From assembly GCA_036377675.1 (NCBI GenBank), contig DASUXY010000013.1, forward strand, positions 46,516-110,515: 64,000 nucleotides of DNA. Reading direction: 5' to 3'. This stretch comes from DASUXY01 sp036377675. GTDB taxonomy: Bacteria; Bacillota; Bacilli; Bacillales; Amphibacillaceae. The translations under genes were made by a program, and so were the position numbers. This document shows positions 17,419 to 26,714 of the stretch, piece after piece (position 1 is the stretch's first letter; each line of letters opens with the position of its first letter). The notes below the pieces were generated by a model. The model was not told the origin of the DNA. It searched no databases and worked only from the letters and a program-made list of their open reading frames with translations.

Positions 17419-18708
17419 ATGTCCTCAGTAGTAGTAGTAGGAACGCAATGGGGCGATGAAGGTAAAGGTAAAATTACGGATTTCTTATCACGAGATGCAG
17501 AAGTTGTTGCACGATATCAAGGTGGTAACAATGCAGGTCACACAATTGTTTTTGATGGTGTGACGTATAAGCTTCATCTCATCCCATCAGGAGTTTTCTT
17601 TGATGATAAAACATGTGTCCTTGGAAACGGAATGGTCATTGATCCGAAAGCATTTATAGAAGAGGTTGCTTATTTACATGAGCACGGTGTCTCTACAGAT
17701 AATTTAAAGATTAGTAATCGAGCACATATTATTTTGCCATACCATATCAAGTTAGATATTTTGCAAGAAGAAGAAAAAGGCATTCATAAAATTGGCACAA
17801 CGAAAAAGGGCATTGGACCTGCATATATGGACAAGTCCGCAAGATGTGGGATTCGAATGGCGGATTTATTAGATAAAGACGTGTTCCGTGCGAAACTGGA
17901 GCAAAATTTAAAAGAAAAAAATCAGTTGTTCGAAAAAGTATATGATGTAGATTCAATTCATGTAGAAGATATTTTAGATGAATATTACGAATACGGTCAA
18001 CAAATGAAAAAGTATGTTTGTGATACGTCTGTCGTTTTAAACGATGCACTTGATCGCGGACGTCGTGTCCTTTTTGAAGGTGCACAAGGTGTAATGCTTG
18101 ATATTGATCAAGGAACATACCCCTTTGTTACATCATCCAATCCAGTTGCAGGTGGAGTGACGATTGGATCGGGTGTTGGACCGACAAAAATTAAAAATGT
18201 CGTAGGTGTAACGAAAGCATATACAACCCGTGTAGGAGATGGGCCATTTCCTACAGAATTAAAAGATGAAGTTGGTGACCAAATTCGAGAAGTCGGTCGT
18301 GAATATGGTACGACAACGGGACGACCACGTCGCGTTGGTTGGTTTGATAGTGTCGTCGTTAGGCATGCGAAAAGGGTGAGTGGGATTACCGATTTATCCT
18401 TAAATTCACTCGACGTATTAACCGGAATTGAAACAGTGAAGATTTGTGTGTCGTATCGTTATAAAGGCGAAATCATCAATGAATTCCCAGCAAGTTTGGA
18501 AGTGCTAGCCGAATGTGAACCTGTTTATGAAGAAATGCCAGGTTGGACAGAAGACATTACGAATGTAAAAAGTCTTCACGATCTTCCAGAAAATGCTCGT
18601 CACTATTTAGAACGGGTGTCTCAATTAACAGAGATTCCGTTATCGATTTTTTCAGTCGGTCCTGACCGCACACAAACGAATGTCGTCCGCAACGTCTATC
18701 GTTCATAA
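17419..18708 (+). CDS. purA: Adenylosuccinate synthetase PurA
   Basis: PurA joins IMP and aspartate with GTP to give adenylosuccinate, the first committed step to AMP. GDEGKGK is at residues 12-18 with catalytic D13, and GGNNAGHT places catalytic H41 exactly; GTTKKGIGPAY is also present. The ATG at 17419 has GGAGGTG close upstream and gives 429 residues, the family size; the open frame begins 12 codons earlier without a site. It is single-gene, between its own promoter and terminator. Confidence 0.97.
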   Translation: MSSVVVVGTQWGDEGKGKITDFLSRDAEVVARYQGGNNAGHTIVFDGVTYKLHLIPSGVFFDDKTCVLGNGMVIDPKAFIEEVAYLHEHGVSTDNLKISNRAHIILPYHIKLDILQEEEKGIHKIGTTKKGIGPAYMDKSARCGIRMADLLDKDVFRAKLEQNLKEKNQLFEKVYDVDSIHVEDILDEYYEYGQQMKKYVCDTSVVLNDALDRGRRVLFEGAQGVMLDIDQGTYPFVTSSNPVAGGVTIGSGVGPTKIKNVVGVTKAYTTRVGDGPFPTELKDEVGDQIREVGREYGTTTGRPRRVGWFDSVVVRHAKRVSGITDLSLNSLDVLTGIETVKICVSYRYKGEIINEFPASLEVLAECEPVYEEMPGWTEDITNVKSLHDLPENARHYLERVSQLTEIPLSIFSVGPDRTQTNVVRNVYRS

Positions 18709-18718
18709 TTAATAAAAG

Positions 18719-18767
18719 AAATAGCTATCTGACTATACAACAAGTATAGGTAAGATAGCTATTTTTT
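18719..18767 (+). terminator. Terminator of purA
   Basis: AAATAGCTATCT (18719-18730) pairs with AGATAGCTATTT (18753-18764), extended by an inner CTATAC/GTATAG stem and followed by T residues. Confidence 0.9.
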
Positions 18768-18918
18768 GTTAAGTGGCTTGTCGAAAGGCTTATTTTATAA
18801 AGATCATATATTAAAAAATTCAGTATAATCCAAAAAATACAAATTGTAGATAAGACATTTCCCAGAAAATAATGTAAAATGAAGGTACCGAACTTTATTA
18901 AAAAAACAGCTGAATAGA

Positions 18919-18927
18919 TGTTATAAT
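18919..18927 (+). promoter_or_regulatory. Extended -10 of the wal operon promoter
   Basis: TGTTATAAT (TG at 18919-18920, TATAAT at 18922-18927) is a perfect extended -10, 32 bases before the walR start. The matching -35 region is poor, as often with extended -10 promoters. Confidence 0.55.
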
Positions 18928-18958
18928 AGATATTTAATATGAAAGGGATGTGACAATT

Positions 18959-19663
18959 GTGGCACAAAAGATTTTAGTTGTCGACGATGAAAAACCGATA
19001 GCAGATATATTGAAATTTAATCTAGAAAAAGAGGGATATGAAGTCGTCTGTGCACATGATGGTGATCAAGCAGTCGACATTGCTGAGAAAGAAGATCCAG
19101 ATCTCATTTTACTCGATGTCATGCTTCCGAAGAGAGACGGAAATGAAGTATGCCGAGAAATTCGTAAAACACAAACAATGCCAATCATTATGCTTACCGC
19201 TAAAGATTCTGAGATTGATAAAGTATTAGGACTCGAACTTGGTGCAGATGATTATGTTACGAAACCATTTAGTAATCGAGAATTAATTGCCAGAGTAAAA
19301 GCGAACTTGCGCCGTCAAAAGCAAGTGGCAGATGATACTGTTAAAGCAACAAAAGACATTGAAATTGGTAGCTTAACCGTTCATCCTGATGCATATACGA
19401 TTACAAAAAATGGTGAAGAAGTTGAACTTACGCATCGTGAATTCGAATTGTTACATTATTTAGCACGCCACATTGGACAAGTGATGACTCGTGAGCATTT
19501 ATTAGAAACGGTTTGGGGATATGATTATTTCGGTGATGTCCGTACGGTTGACGTAACAGTAAGAAGGTTGCGTGAAAAAATCGAAGAGAACCCAAGTAAC
19601 CCGATGTGGATTATTACCCGTAGAGGTGTCGGTTATTTTTTACGAAATCCTGAGCAGGAGTAG
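18959..19663 (+). CDS. walR: Essential cell-wall response regulator WalR (YycF)
   Basis: WalR is the OmpR-type response regulator that controls autolysins and peptidoglycan turnover and is essential in low-GC Firmicutes. The receiver domain has acidic residues D9-D10, phosphoacceptor D53 in LILLDVMLP, and the T/K switch; the C-terminal winged helix ends RRGVGYFLRNPEQ. The GTG at 18959 gives 234 residues starting MAQKILVVDDEKP, which matches relatives, with GAAAGGGA about 10 bases upstream; a GTG three codons earlier is too close to that site. It heads walRKHIJ. Confidence 0.96.
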   Translation: MAQKILVVDDEKPIADILKFNLEKEGYEVVCAHDGDQAVDIAEKEDPDLILLDVMLPKRDGNEVCREIRKTQTMPIIMLTAKDSEIDKVLGLELGADDYVTKPFSNRELIARVKANLRRQKQVADDTVKATKDIEIGSLTVHPDAYTITKNGEEVELTHREFELLHYLARHIGQVMTREHLLETVWGYDYFGDVRTVDVTVRRLREKIEENPSNPMWIITRRGVGYFLRNPEQE

Positions 19664-19668
19664 GTTTT

Positions 19669-21516
19669 ATGCATAAAGTAGGCTTTTTTCGTTCGATCCA
19701 ACTGAAGTTTATTATTATTTATATCCTCTTGTTACTCATCGCTATTCAAGTAACCGGTTCTTACTTTGCAACAAAATTGGAAAACAATTTACTCGATAGT
19801 TTTATGGAAGTTATCGATGATCGCTCGGATCTGTTAAGTTATAATTTGGAACAGACATTAAATAAAAATCGATCTGACCAACCTGCGGATAAAACATTGG
19901 AACAAGAAGTTCAAATGATATTAGAAACCGGAAGTACAGAGGATATAACAAATTTAGAAGTTGTTAACATTCAAGGTCGTGTCCTCGGTGTTATGGGGTC
20001 GAATGAAACGACGAACCATGACGTTATTGGGAAAAAAACGACAAAAGATGCCATTCAAAAAGCACTTTTGCTAGGGACCGTACAAGAAAAGACTTTATTA
20101 GATCCGAAAACACGTGATCGCTTGTATGTAAAAACGGTTCCTCTCTTTGAACAAGATGAGAAAGAAAATATCATCGGTGTTATTTATTTGGAAGCGTCGA
20201 TGGAAGGTGTATACGGACAACTCCAAAGTATTAATGAAATTTTTTTTAAGGGATCGATGTTTGCAATTCTCGTCTCAGCATTTTTAGGAATTTTAGTTGC
20301 TCGAACGATTACGAAGCCGATTAAAGAAATGCGTGGACAAGCCCAAAAGATGGCTACGGGTGATTTTTCTCAAAAAGTTAACGTATACAGTTCAGACGAA
20401 ATTGGCCAGCTAGCAGGAACATTTAATGATATGAATGATCGCCTGCGGTATTCATATGCTGCCATTGAAAAAGAGCAACGTAAACTAAGCTCAATTTTAG
20501 CGAATATGTCTGATGGGGTCATCGCTTCAGATGCAAGTGGTCGGGTTACATTAATGAATGAGGCAGCCGGAAAGTTACTCGGTCAAAATCCTGAAGATTG
20601 TTTAGGTGATGATATCCTTGACCTGTTGAATTTAGATGAGAAACTAATTGATTTAACCGATTTACCGGACAGTGGCTCAATGATTTTAGATTTTAGTAAA
20701 GATGATATATTTTTAATCCAAGCTAATTTTTCAGTGGTCATTGATGAAGATGACGAAGTAACTGGAGTAATTACTGTGATCAATGATGTTACTGAACAAG
20801 AAAAGCTTGAACGAGAACGACGGGAGTTTGTGTCGAATGTTTCCCATGAGTTGAGGACTCCTCTAACGACGATGCGAAGTTATATTGAAACGTTGACAGA
20901 AGGTGCATGGCGAAACGAAGAAATTGCTCCGAAGTTTTTGAAAGTGGCACAAAATGAAACAGAGCGGATGATTCGGATGGTTAATGATCTGCTCCAGCTT
21001 TCTAAAATGGATAACAAGGACTATATGCTAAAAAGAGAACGAATCGAATTTATCGATTATTTCCATCAAATTATTGATCGCTTCGATATGAATCGTCCGC
21101 GACATATTACGTTAAAAAGGGAACTGCCTAAAGAAAAATACGTCGTTTGGATTGATCAAGATAAATTAACACAAGTATTGGATAATATTATTTCGAATGC
21201 GATTAAATATTCACCAGACGGAGGAACGATTACGTGTCGAGTCATTAAGCAAAATAAACAATTGCTTGTAAGTGTTGCCGATGAAGGTATGGGCATTTCC
21301 TATAAGCGACTTGATAAAATATTTGAACGTTTCTATCGAGCCGATAAATCGAGAACTCGAGAACTTGGTGGAACTGGATTAGGTTTAGCTATTTCCAAAG
21401 AGCTTGTTGAAGCTCACCAAGGGAAGATTTGGGCTACAAGTAGAGAAGGAAAAGGAACAACTGTTTACTTTACACTCCCGCTGATGGGTCAGAAGCGGAG
21501 GAATCATCATGATTAA
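19669..21516 (+). CDS. walK: Sensor histidine kinase WalK (YycG)
   Basis: WalK phosphorylates WalR and senses the state of peptidoglycan synthesis. Domain order: membrane span (about residues 9-31), extracytoplasmic PAS-like domain (32-180), second span (about 181-203), HAMP (to about 256), cytosolic PAS (about 262-370), HisKA with H393 in VSHELRTPL, and HATPase with NIISNAIKYSP near 506 and GTGLGLAISKELV. The 615-residue length is normal. It begins 6 bases after walR and its last 8 bases overlap walH. Confidence 0.96.
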   Translation: MHKVGFFRSIQLKFIIIYILLLLIAIQVTGSYFATKLENNLLDSFMEVIDDRSDLLSYNLEQTLNKNRSDQPADKTLEQEVQMILETGSTEDITNLEVVNIQGRVLGVMGSNETTNHDVIGKKTTKDAIQKALLLGTVQEKTLLDPKTRDRLYVKTVPLFEQDEKENIIGVIYLEASMEGVYGQLQSINEIFFKGSMFAILVSAFLGILVARTITKPIKEMRGQAQKMATGDFSQKVNVYSSDEIGQLAGTFNDMNDRLRYSYAAIEKEQRKLSSILANMSDGVIASDASGRVTLMNEAAGKLLGQNPEDCLGDDILDLLNLDEKLIDLTDLPDSGSMILDFSKDDIFLIQANFSVVIDEDDEVTGVITVINDVTEQEKLERERREFVSNVSHELRTPLTTMRSYIETLTEGAWRNEEIAPKFLKVAQNETERMIRMVNDLLQLSKMDNKDYMLKRERIEFIDYFHQIIDRFDMNRPRHITLKRELPKEKYVVWIDQDKLTQVLDNIISNAIKYSPDGGTITCRVIKQNKQLLVSVADEGMGISYKRLDKIFERFYRADKSRTRELGGTGLGLAISKELVEAHQGKIWATSREGKGTTVYFTLPLMGQKRRNHHD

Positions 21517-22804
21517 GTTTGAGGTCATTAAAACATACGTGTTAGTCATTTTAGTAGGATTAAGTTTAATACTCTCTTATAGTATCTGGAACTATCAGCC
21601 GAATTATGAACTCCTCTACGATACCGATTATTTAGATGAAATTGATATTGGTGGGAAAGAACAAGCAAAGGAAGATATTATTAAACCAGCTTCAATTATT
21701 TTCAAACATGCCGGTCAATATTATGGGTTTACGAAACCAGCGACTAATCAGACGTTGTATAGAGATATGCAGTCATGGATGATGTATAATTTTCAAACGA
21801 GTGAAGTTACGACTGAACAACATCATGATTATGAAGTGGAAATTATTTTCCCAGATGCTTTATCGATGGAGCTACTTCCCGATTTATTTACTCTACCGGA
21901 AGAAATCGAATTGCCAAGTTGGTCATTTCAACGGTTGTATGTGACATTTGATACGAAGCGAACCGTGTTGAATGTACAATTTAAATCGATGGATGGGCGC
22001 TATCAAGCTACGGCAATTATTAACGATGCTTCCAAGTATGATTTGTTATGGAAGCATGTGTCTAAACGAAATGATATGCGTGAATATATCGTTTTTAATG
22101 AAAATAATACTCCTATTTATTTGCCAAAAGATAAAGTAAAGATGATTCAACGTTCCTTCACAGCCGAATCAATTGATTCAAATATGCTTGTCGATGCTCT
22201 ATTTAGTAACCCCTCTGCTGTTCGAGCAAATATTTCAGGATCAGAGGAAGCGTACTATACAGATGGCCAACGACAAATGCGTGTGTATAATAATCGAAAG
22301 GTTATGGAATTTGTAAATCCATATGAAACAGCTTACGACCCAATGGATGCTGTCGATTTATTAACACGAAGCACGATGAATTTGAACGAATATAAAGGAT
22401 GGACGAATGACTTTTACTTAGATTCAGTAGATACAACGATGAATAAGATTTGTTTTCGGATGAGTTATGAAAATATACCAATTTATAATCAAAATTTCGG
22501 ATCCATCATTGAACAAGAATGGCGGAATCAAGAGTTGTTTAAATATATCAGGCCACTGTTTATGATTAAGGACTCCCTCGGTAGTAATGAAGTAACCTTA
22601 GAATCCGGGGTTGACGTTCAGAAGTTTTTGGAAAAAAATCCGAACTATGAACTTGAAAATATAGACGATGTCCGATTAGGCTATCGCTTAACTTTTCAAG
22701 ATTCTTCATTGAATGTCGTCACACTGAAACCTGCTTGGTTCGTAAAATATATGGGCACATGGAAAGAGATTACGATGGAAGACCCTGCCATGGAAAAGGA
22801 GTGA
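21509..22804 (+). CDS. walH: WalK regulatory protein WalH (YycH)
   Basis: WalH is a membrane-anchored extracytoplasmic protein that, with WalI, forms a complex with WalK and modulates its activity. Here a single N-terminal span (about residues 9-28) is followed by a soluble domain of roughly 400 residues, 431 in all, as in the family. It overlaps the walK end by 8 bases and precedes walI by 7, so it is co-translated. Identification rests on position, topology and the NYELLYDTDYLDEI start region. Confidence 0.92.
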   Translation: MIKFEVIKTYVLVILVGLSLILSYSIWNYQPNYELLYDTDYLDEIDIGGKEQAKEDIIKPASIIFKHAGQYYGFTKPATNQTLYRDMQSWMMYNFQTSEVTTEQHHDYEVEIIFPDALSMELLPDLFTLPEEIELPSWSFQRLYVTFDTKRTVLNVQFKSMDGRYQATAIINDASKYDLLWKHVSKRNDMREYIVFNENNTPIYLPKDKVKMIQRSFTAESIDSNMLVDALFSNPSAVRANISGSEEAYYTDGQRQMRVYNNRKVMEFVNPYETAYDPMDAVDLLTRSTMNLNEYKGWTNDFYLDSVDTTMNKICFRMSYENIPIYNQNFGSIIEQEWRNQELFKYIRPLFMIKDSLGSNEVTLESGVDVQKFLEKNPNYELENIDDVRLGYRLTFQDSSLNVVTLKPAWFVKYMGTWKEITMEDPAMEKE

Positions 22805-22811
22805 GCTGAGG

Positions 22812-23741
22812 ATGCAATGGAGTCGGATTAAAACGTTATTTATCCTCTGCTTTATCATCCTTGATGTTTATTTATTATTTATCTTTTTAGATAAACAAAA
22901 AGAAGCAGATATCGGTATTCTTGAACGCCCAGACACAACAATTGAAAAACAATTAGAAGCAGAAAATATAAAAGTTGGTCAATTGCCGGAGGAACAGCCG
23001 GATGAGTCTTTTTTGTCTGTTCAACAAAAGAAATTTACAGATGACGAAATCCGACAGATTGAGAACAAAGACGACCAGGAATTATCGATGATGAATGAAA
23101 CCTTTATTTTTTCTAAATTCATTGAACCGATCACTGTTCCTAAGGGTGCAAAGTCTGAAATCATTACAGAGCTTGTAAATGATCACGTTTTATATCCAGA
23201 TGAATATGTGTTTTGGGATTGGAATAAAGACTTTAACGTTATTCTCTTTTTCCAAAAAAAGAATGATCGACCCATTTACTTTAATCAGAATGGGATGATT
23301 CTTTTCTTTCTCAATGATGATAACGAAATTGTCTCGTATACACAAACGATGCTTGGAGAAGAAGAAGATCGGGATGATAAAAAGTCAATTATTAAACCGA
23401 TTAAAGCGATTGAAACATTGTATCGTTGGAGCCAGTTAAATGCAGGTGAAGAAGTGACGAGTATGAAGATCGGTTATCATACGATTGTCCCACTTCCTGA
23501 TGGGGTACAAGTATTTGTACCAACTTGGAAAGTAACCGTTAATCATGAACGAAATTATTTTGTTAATGCGATTGAAGGGTTTATTTTTTGGGGGAAAGAT
23601 GAAGATTTTTTAGAAGAAACGATGGAAGAATATAGTGAAAAAGTTCGCTCAACAGAAAATCAAAGTGAGTTACGAGAGGATTTGTTACGACAACTCAATA
23701 AAAAACTAGAAATGAGCAATCATCGAGGTGAAAAAGAGTGA
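22812..23741 (+). CDS. walI: WalK regulatory protein WalI (YycI)
   Basis: WalI is the second membrane-anchored modulator of WalK. It starts MQWSRIKTLFILCFIILDVYLL, the characteristic YycI opening with one membrane span (residues 7-26), followed by an extracytoplasmic domain to residue 309. The region after residue 270 is strongly charged, probably an extended C-terminal tail. GAGCTGAGG precedes the ATG. The stop overlaps the walJ start by four bases (GTGA arrangement). Confidence 0.92.
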   Translation: MQWSRIKTLFILCFIILDVYLLFIFLDKQKEADIGILERPDTTIEKQLEAENIKVGQLPEEQPDESFLSVQQKKFTDDEIRQIENKDDQELSMMNETFIFSKFIEPITVPKGAKSEIITELVNDHVLYPDEYVFWDWNKDFNVILFFQKKNDRPIYFNQNGMILFFLNDDNEIVSYTQTMLGEEEDRDDKKSIIKPIKAIETLYRWSQLNAGEEVTSMKIGYHTIVPLPDGVQVFVPTWKVTVNHERNYFVNAIEGFIFWGKDEDFLEETMEEYSEKVRSTENQSELREDLLRQLNKKLEMSNHRGEKE

Positions 23742-24523
23742 CGTTTCGTTTTAGTGTTTTAGCATCGGGCAGTACGGGTAATGCCTTTTATATTGAATCA
23801 AATGAGACTCGGCTGCTCGTTGATGCTGGATTAAGTGGGAAACAATTAGATCGTTTATTTAATGAAATAAGCGTTGATCCAACTTCATTAACGGGAATTT
23901 TAGTCACACATGAACATAGTGATCATATAAAAGGATTAGGAGTTATTGCGCGAAAGTACAACTTACCTATTTATGCCAATGATAAAACGTGGAAAGCTAT
24001 GGAAGGATCGATCGGTAAGCTAACCGTTGATCAAAAGTTTCACTTCAGAATGGAGGAAGTGAAAACATTTGGAGATTTAGATGTACAGTCATTTGGCGTT
24101 TCGCACGATGCTGCGGAGCCAATGTTTTATACCTTTCATAAAGATAATAAAAAAGTAGCTCTTGTGACAGACCTTGGCTACGTATCTGAACGAATAAAAA
24201 AGACAATCGAAGATGCTGATGCTTATATCTTTGAAGCGAATCACGACGTGCAAATGCTCCGAATGGGAAGATACCCATGGAATGTTAAACGGCGGATTTT
24301 AGGTGATTCAGGTCATATTTCTAATGAAGATAGTGGGTTAGCACTTGCAGATGTCATTGGTAATCAGACGAAACGCATTTATTTAGCCCATTTAAGTCAG
24401 GATAATAATATGAAAGAACTTGCACGGATGTCTGTCCAACAAATTTTACAAGAACGTGGCATTACACTTGAGTTACATGACACAGATCCTAATCATTCGA
24501 CTCCGTTGTATGATGTCGTTTAA
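23738..24523 (+). CDS. walJ: Metallo-beta-lactamase-fold exonuclease WalJ (YycJ)
   Basis: WalJ/YycJ is a cytosolic metallo-beta-lactamase-fold protein; a homolog has 5'-to-3' DNA exonuclease activity in mismatch repair, and mutants show effects on cell-wall and replication coordination. The sequence starts MTFRFSVLASGSTGNAFYIE and has the metal motif HEHSDH at residues 58-63, with further His and Asp ligands later (VTDLGYV, EANHDV, GHISNEDSG). A GTG start overlaps the walI stop. It is the last gene of the wal operon; htrA begins 246 bases later. Confidence 0.94.
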   Translation: MTFRFSVLASGSTGNAFYIESNETRLLVDAGLSGKQLDRLFNEISVDPTSLTGILVTHEHSDHIKGLGVIARKYNLPIYANDKTWKAMEGSIGKLTVDQKFHFRMEEVKTFGDLDVQSFGVSHDAAEPMFYTFHKDNKKVALVTDLGYVSERIKKTIEDADAYIFEANHDVQMLRMGRYPWNVKRRILGDSGHISNEDSGLALADVIGNQTKRIYLAHLSQDNNMKELARMSVQQILQERGITLELHDTDPNHSTPLYDVV

Positions 24524-24769
24524 TGTAGACGTATCTAAAATTTGGTTAATCGACAGTAAATCGTAGATAATATGGATGTGTGCCTCATTTTACATGAAAT
24601 AAGATTTGCACGTCTCTAATGAAGAAAAGGCTGTACCTTATGTGGTGAGGTATGCGCTTTGAAGGCTTTCTTGCTGATACGTCGATGATACCGACTATAA
24701 AAGCATACCCACGATATGTTAGTTGATTCACATTGTTCGCTAGTTCTCATTGGAAAAGGGGATGATGAT

Positions 24770-25999
24770 ATGGATGATAACAATAACTACTACCCGCCGA
24801 ATCGAAAACGTAAAAAAGGTTATCAATGGCTCATTCCAATGTTGTTAGGAGTTATTATAGGCATACTTATAGTAGCTGTAGCGGTACCGGCTGTTTTAAA
24901 TTCGAGTCTCATCCCGAATGAAGTAAAAGAATCATGGGAAAATCAAGATGATGCGGCGATTACAAAAAAGGAATCGGATTCAAAACCTGGACCAACAAGC
25001 CGTGTGAATGTTGATATTACTACAAACGTTACTGAAGTTGTTGAAGAAGTATCACCAACGGTCGTAGGGATTACGAATATTCAACGACAAGCAAATTTTT
25101 GGGAAAACCCAGAAGGTGATGAGGCCGGTACTGGCTCAGGTGTTATTTACAAAAAAGATGATCAATATGCATACGTTGTCACGAACTACCATGTGATTGA
25201 AGGTGCTGATGAATTAGAAGTAGTAATGTATGATGATAAGCATTTAGAAGCAGAGCTACTTGGCGGAGATTTGTTTACGGACTTAGCCGTTTTGCGAATG
25301 GACGGAAAAGATATTAAAAAGACGATTGAAATGGGAACATCAGAAAATATAAAAGTCGGTGAACCAGTCATTGCGATTGGCAATCCTTTAGGGCATATGT
25401 TCGCTGGATCCGTTACACAAGGCATTATTAGTGGAAAGCAACGAACCATTCCTCAAGATTTTAACCTTGATGGTCGTTCAGATTGGCAGGCGGAAGTCAT
25501 TCAAACCGATGCAGCAATTAATCCTGGTAATAGCGGTGGAGCATTAATTAATATGGAAGGACTACTCATTGGGATTAATTCGATGAAAGTGAATCAAGCG
25601 GCAGTCGAAGGAATCGGTTTTTCTATTCCCATTGATATTGCCGAGCCGATTATCGCTGAATTAGAAAGTACGGGAGAGGTTACGCGTCCTTACCTCGGTG
25701 TAGAAATATATTCATTAGATGAAGTGCCAAAAGTGGAACAAAAAGACACATTTAATCTACCAGATAAAGTTGAAGGTGGAGTTTATGTGTGGAGTGTTGA
25801 ACCATTATCACCAGCTGATCGAGCAGGTTTAAAACGGCTAGATGTCATTACAAAGCTCGATGGTAAAGAAGTGATGGATATGATTGATTTACGAAAAATT
25901 TTGTATCAAGAAAAAGAAGTTGGCGATAATCTTGAGATTACCGTCTATCGAGATGGTGAAGAGAAAGTGATGACTGTCAAATTAGGAACACAAAAATAA
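24770..25999 (+). CDS. htrC: HtrA-type membrane serine protease (HtrC/YyxA)
   Basis: This surface-quality-control protease of the S1C family is membrane-anchored. A cytosolic start rich in Asn, Tyr and Lys is followed by one span (about residues 22-44). The triad is H141 (VVTNYHVIEG), D171 (FTDLAVLRMD) and S255 (NPGNSGGALI); a C-terminal PDZ domain covers about 310-405. The ATG at 24770 with AAAAGGGGA upstream gives 409 residues; an earlier in-frame ATG adds non-family residues. It follows walJ, as yyxA does in B. subtilis. Symbol is by position. Confidence 0.9.
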   Translation: MDDNNNYYPPNRKRKKGYQWLIPMLLGVIIGILIVAVAVPAVLNSSLIPNEVKESWENQDDAAITKKESDSKPGPTSRVNVDITTNVTEVVEEVSPTVVGITNIQRQANFWENPEGDEAGTGSGVIYKKDDQYAYVVTNYHVIEGADELEVVMYDDKHLEAELLGGDLFTDLAVLRMDGKDIKKTIEMGTSENIKVGEPVIAIGNPLGHMFAGSVTQGIISGKQRTIPQDFNLDGRSDWQAEVIQTDAAINPGNSGGALINMEGLLIGINSMKVNQAAVEGIGFSIPIDIAEPIIAELESTGEVTRPYLGVEIYSLDEVPKVEQKDTFNLPDKVEGGVYVWSVEPLSPADRAGLKRLDVITKLDGKEVMDMIDLRKILYQEKEVGDNLEITVYRDGEEKVMTVKLGTQK

Positions 26000-26001
26000 A
26001 T

Positions 26002-26040
26002 AAAAGGGCTACCTTTTTAACGGGAGGTAGCCCTTTTATT
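26002..26040 (+). terminator. Terminator of htrC
   Basis: AAAAGGGCTACCT (26002-26014) pairs perfectly with AGGTAGCCCTTTT (26025-26037), followed by ATT. Confidence 0.92.
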
Positions 26041-26094
26041 TATGATGTCGCTACATCTACAAAAAAGGGCTTTTAACCGTGAATTATACCCAAG

Positions 26095-26228
26095 TTGTCC
26101 ACAATAACCAAAAGTTATTCACATTTCGTGGATAACTCTGTTTAAGATTCGATATATAGTGGAGATCAAGCGTTCTGACACGATATAAGTGCGAACGTTT
26201 GTGCATATGTGGATAGAAATGTGGATAT
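26095..26228. promoter_or_regulatory. Cluster of five DnaA-box-like sites
   Basis: The 9-mers are TTGTCCACA (26095), TTATTCACA (26115), CGTGGATAA (26127), TGTGGATAG (26208) and TGTGGATAT (26220). The second fits TTATNCACA exactly; the others differ from TTATCCACA, or its complement, at one base. Five in 134 bases, in a gene-free stretch near the origin, is far above chance for 9-mers of this kind. A DnaA-binding, titrating or regulatory role is inferred. Confidence 0.6.
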
Positions 26229-26526
26229 GTCTGTAGTTAGAAATGATGAACATTTTATTTGCTCACCATAAAATTCAGATGTACATGTATGTTTGATTAG
26301 ACGAATAATCGATACGAACGAGCATATTTGTTATAAAAATGTTACGCCTGCACATAGGTCGCTACTCTTTATTTAACGTCAATCGTATGTGCGTTTTTAT
26401 GTCAGAAATAATCGAACGGAATGTGATGTGCAAATGATTTTTCACCATATGATTGAACTTGAACATAACTGCTATCGCAGGAAGTGGGATTGACGGCTAA
26501 ATCATTGTATATCGACACGCATCGCT

Positions 26527-26540
26527 ATTTCCCGGGAAAT
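26527..26540. promoter_or_regulatory. Noc-binding sequence (NBS)
   Basis: ATTTCCCGGGAAAT is an exact match to the B. subtilis NBS consensus, a 14-bp palindrome bound by Noc. It lies 23 kb from the noc gene in a non-coding stretch, the sort of place where NBS sites are found. Confidence 0.85.
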
Positions 26541-26714
26541 ATAGAGCTGTATCAGGAACAATGTCCAATAAAATACCGTTTTGCTGAATCTGTTCCCGCT
26601 CGAAAAGATGTTTTAATGATTATTCTCCTTCGTATTGCAACATCATGTTTTTGTAAAAGGTGAAAAAGATTGCCTGTTACGTATTTGTTAAAAAATTCGT
26701 CGTCCATGATCTGA

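Larger units (their letters stand above)
26041..26714. other. Non-coding region with DnaA-box cluster and Noc site
   Basis: There is no gene with a proper start. The left part holds five DnaA-box-like 9-mers, and 26527-26540 is a perfect Noc-binding palindrome. Between 26430 and 26680 on the + strand two short open frames without starts can be read (about 16 and 60 codons), in different frames; they could be a decayed gene but resemble nothing I recognise. The rlmH gene found here in B. subtilis is absent. Confidence 0.6.
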
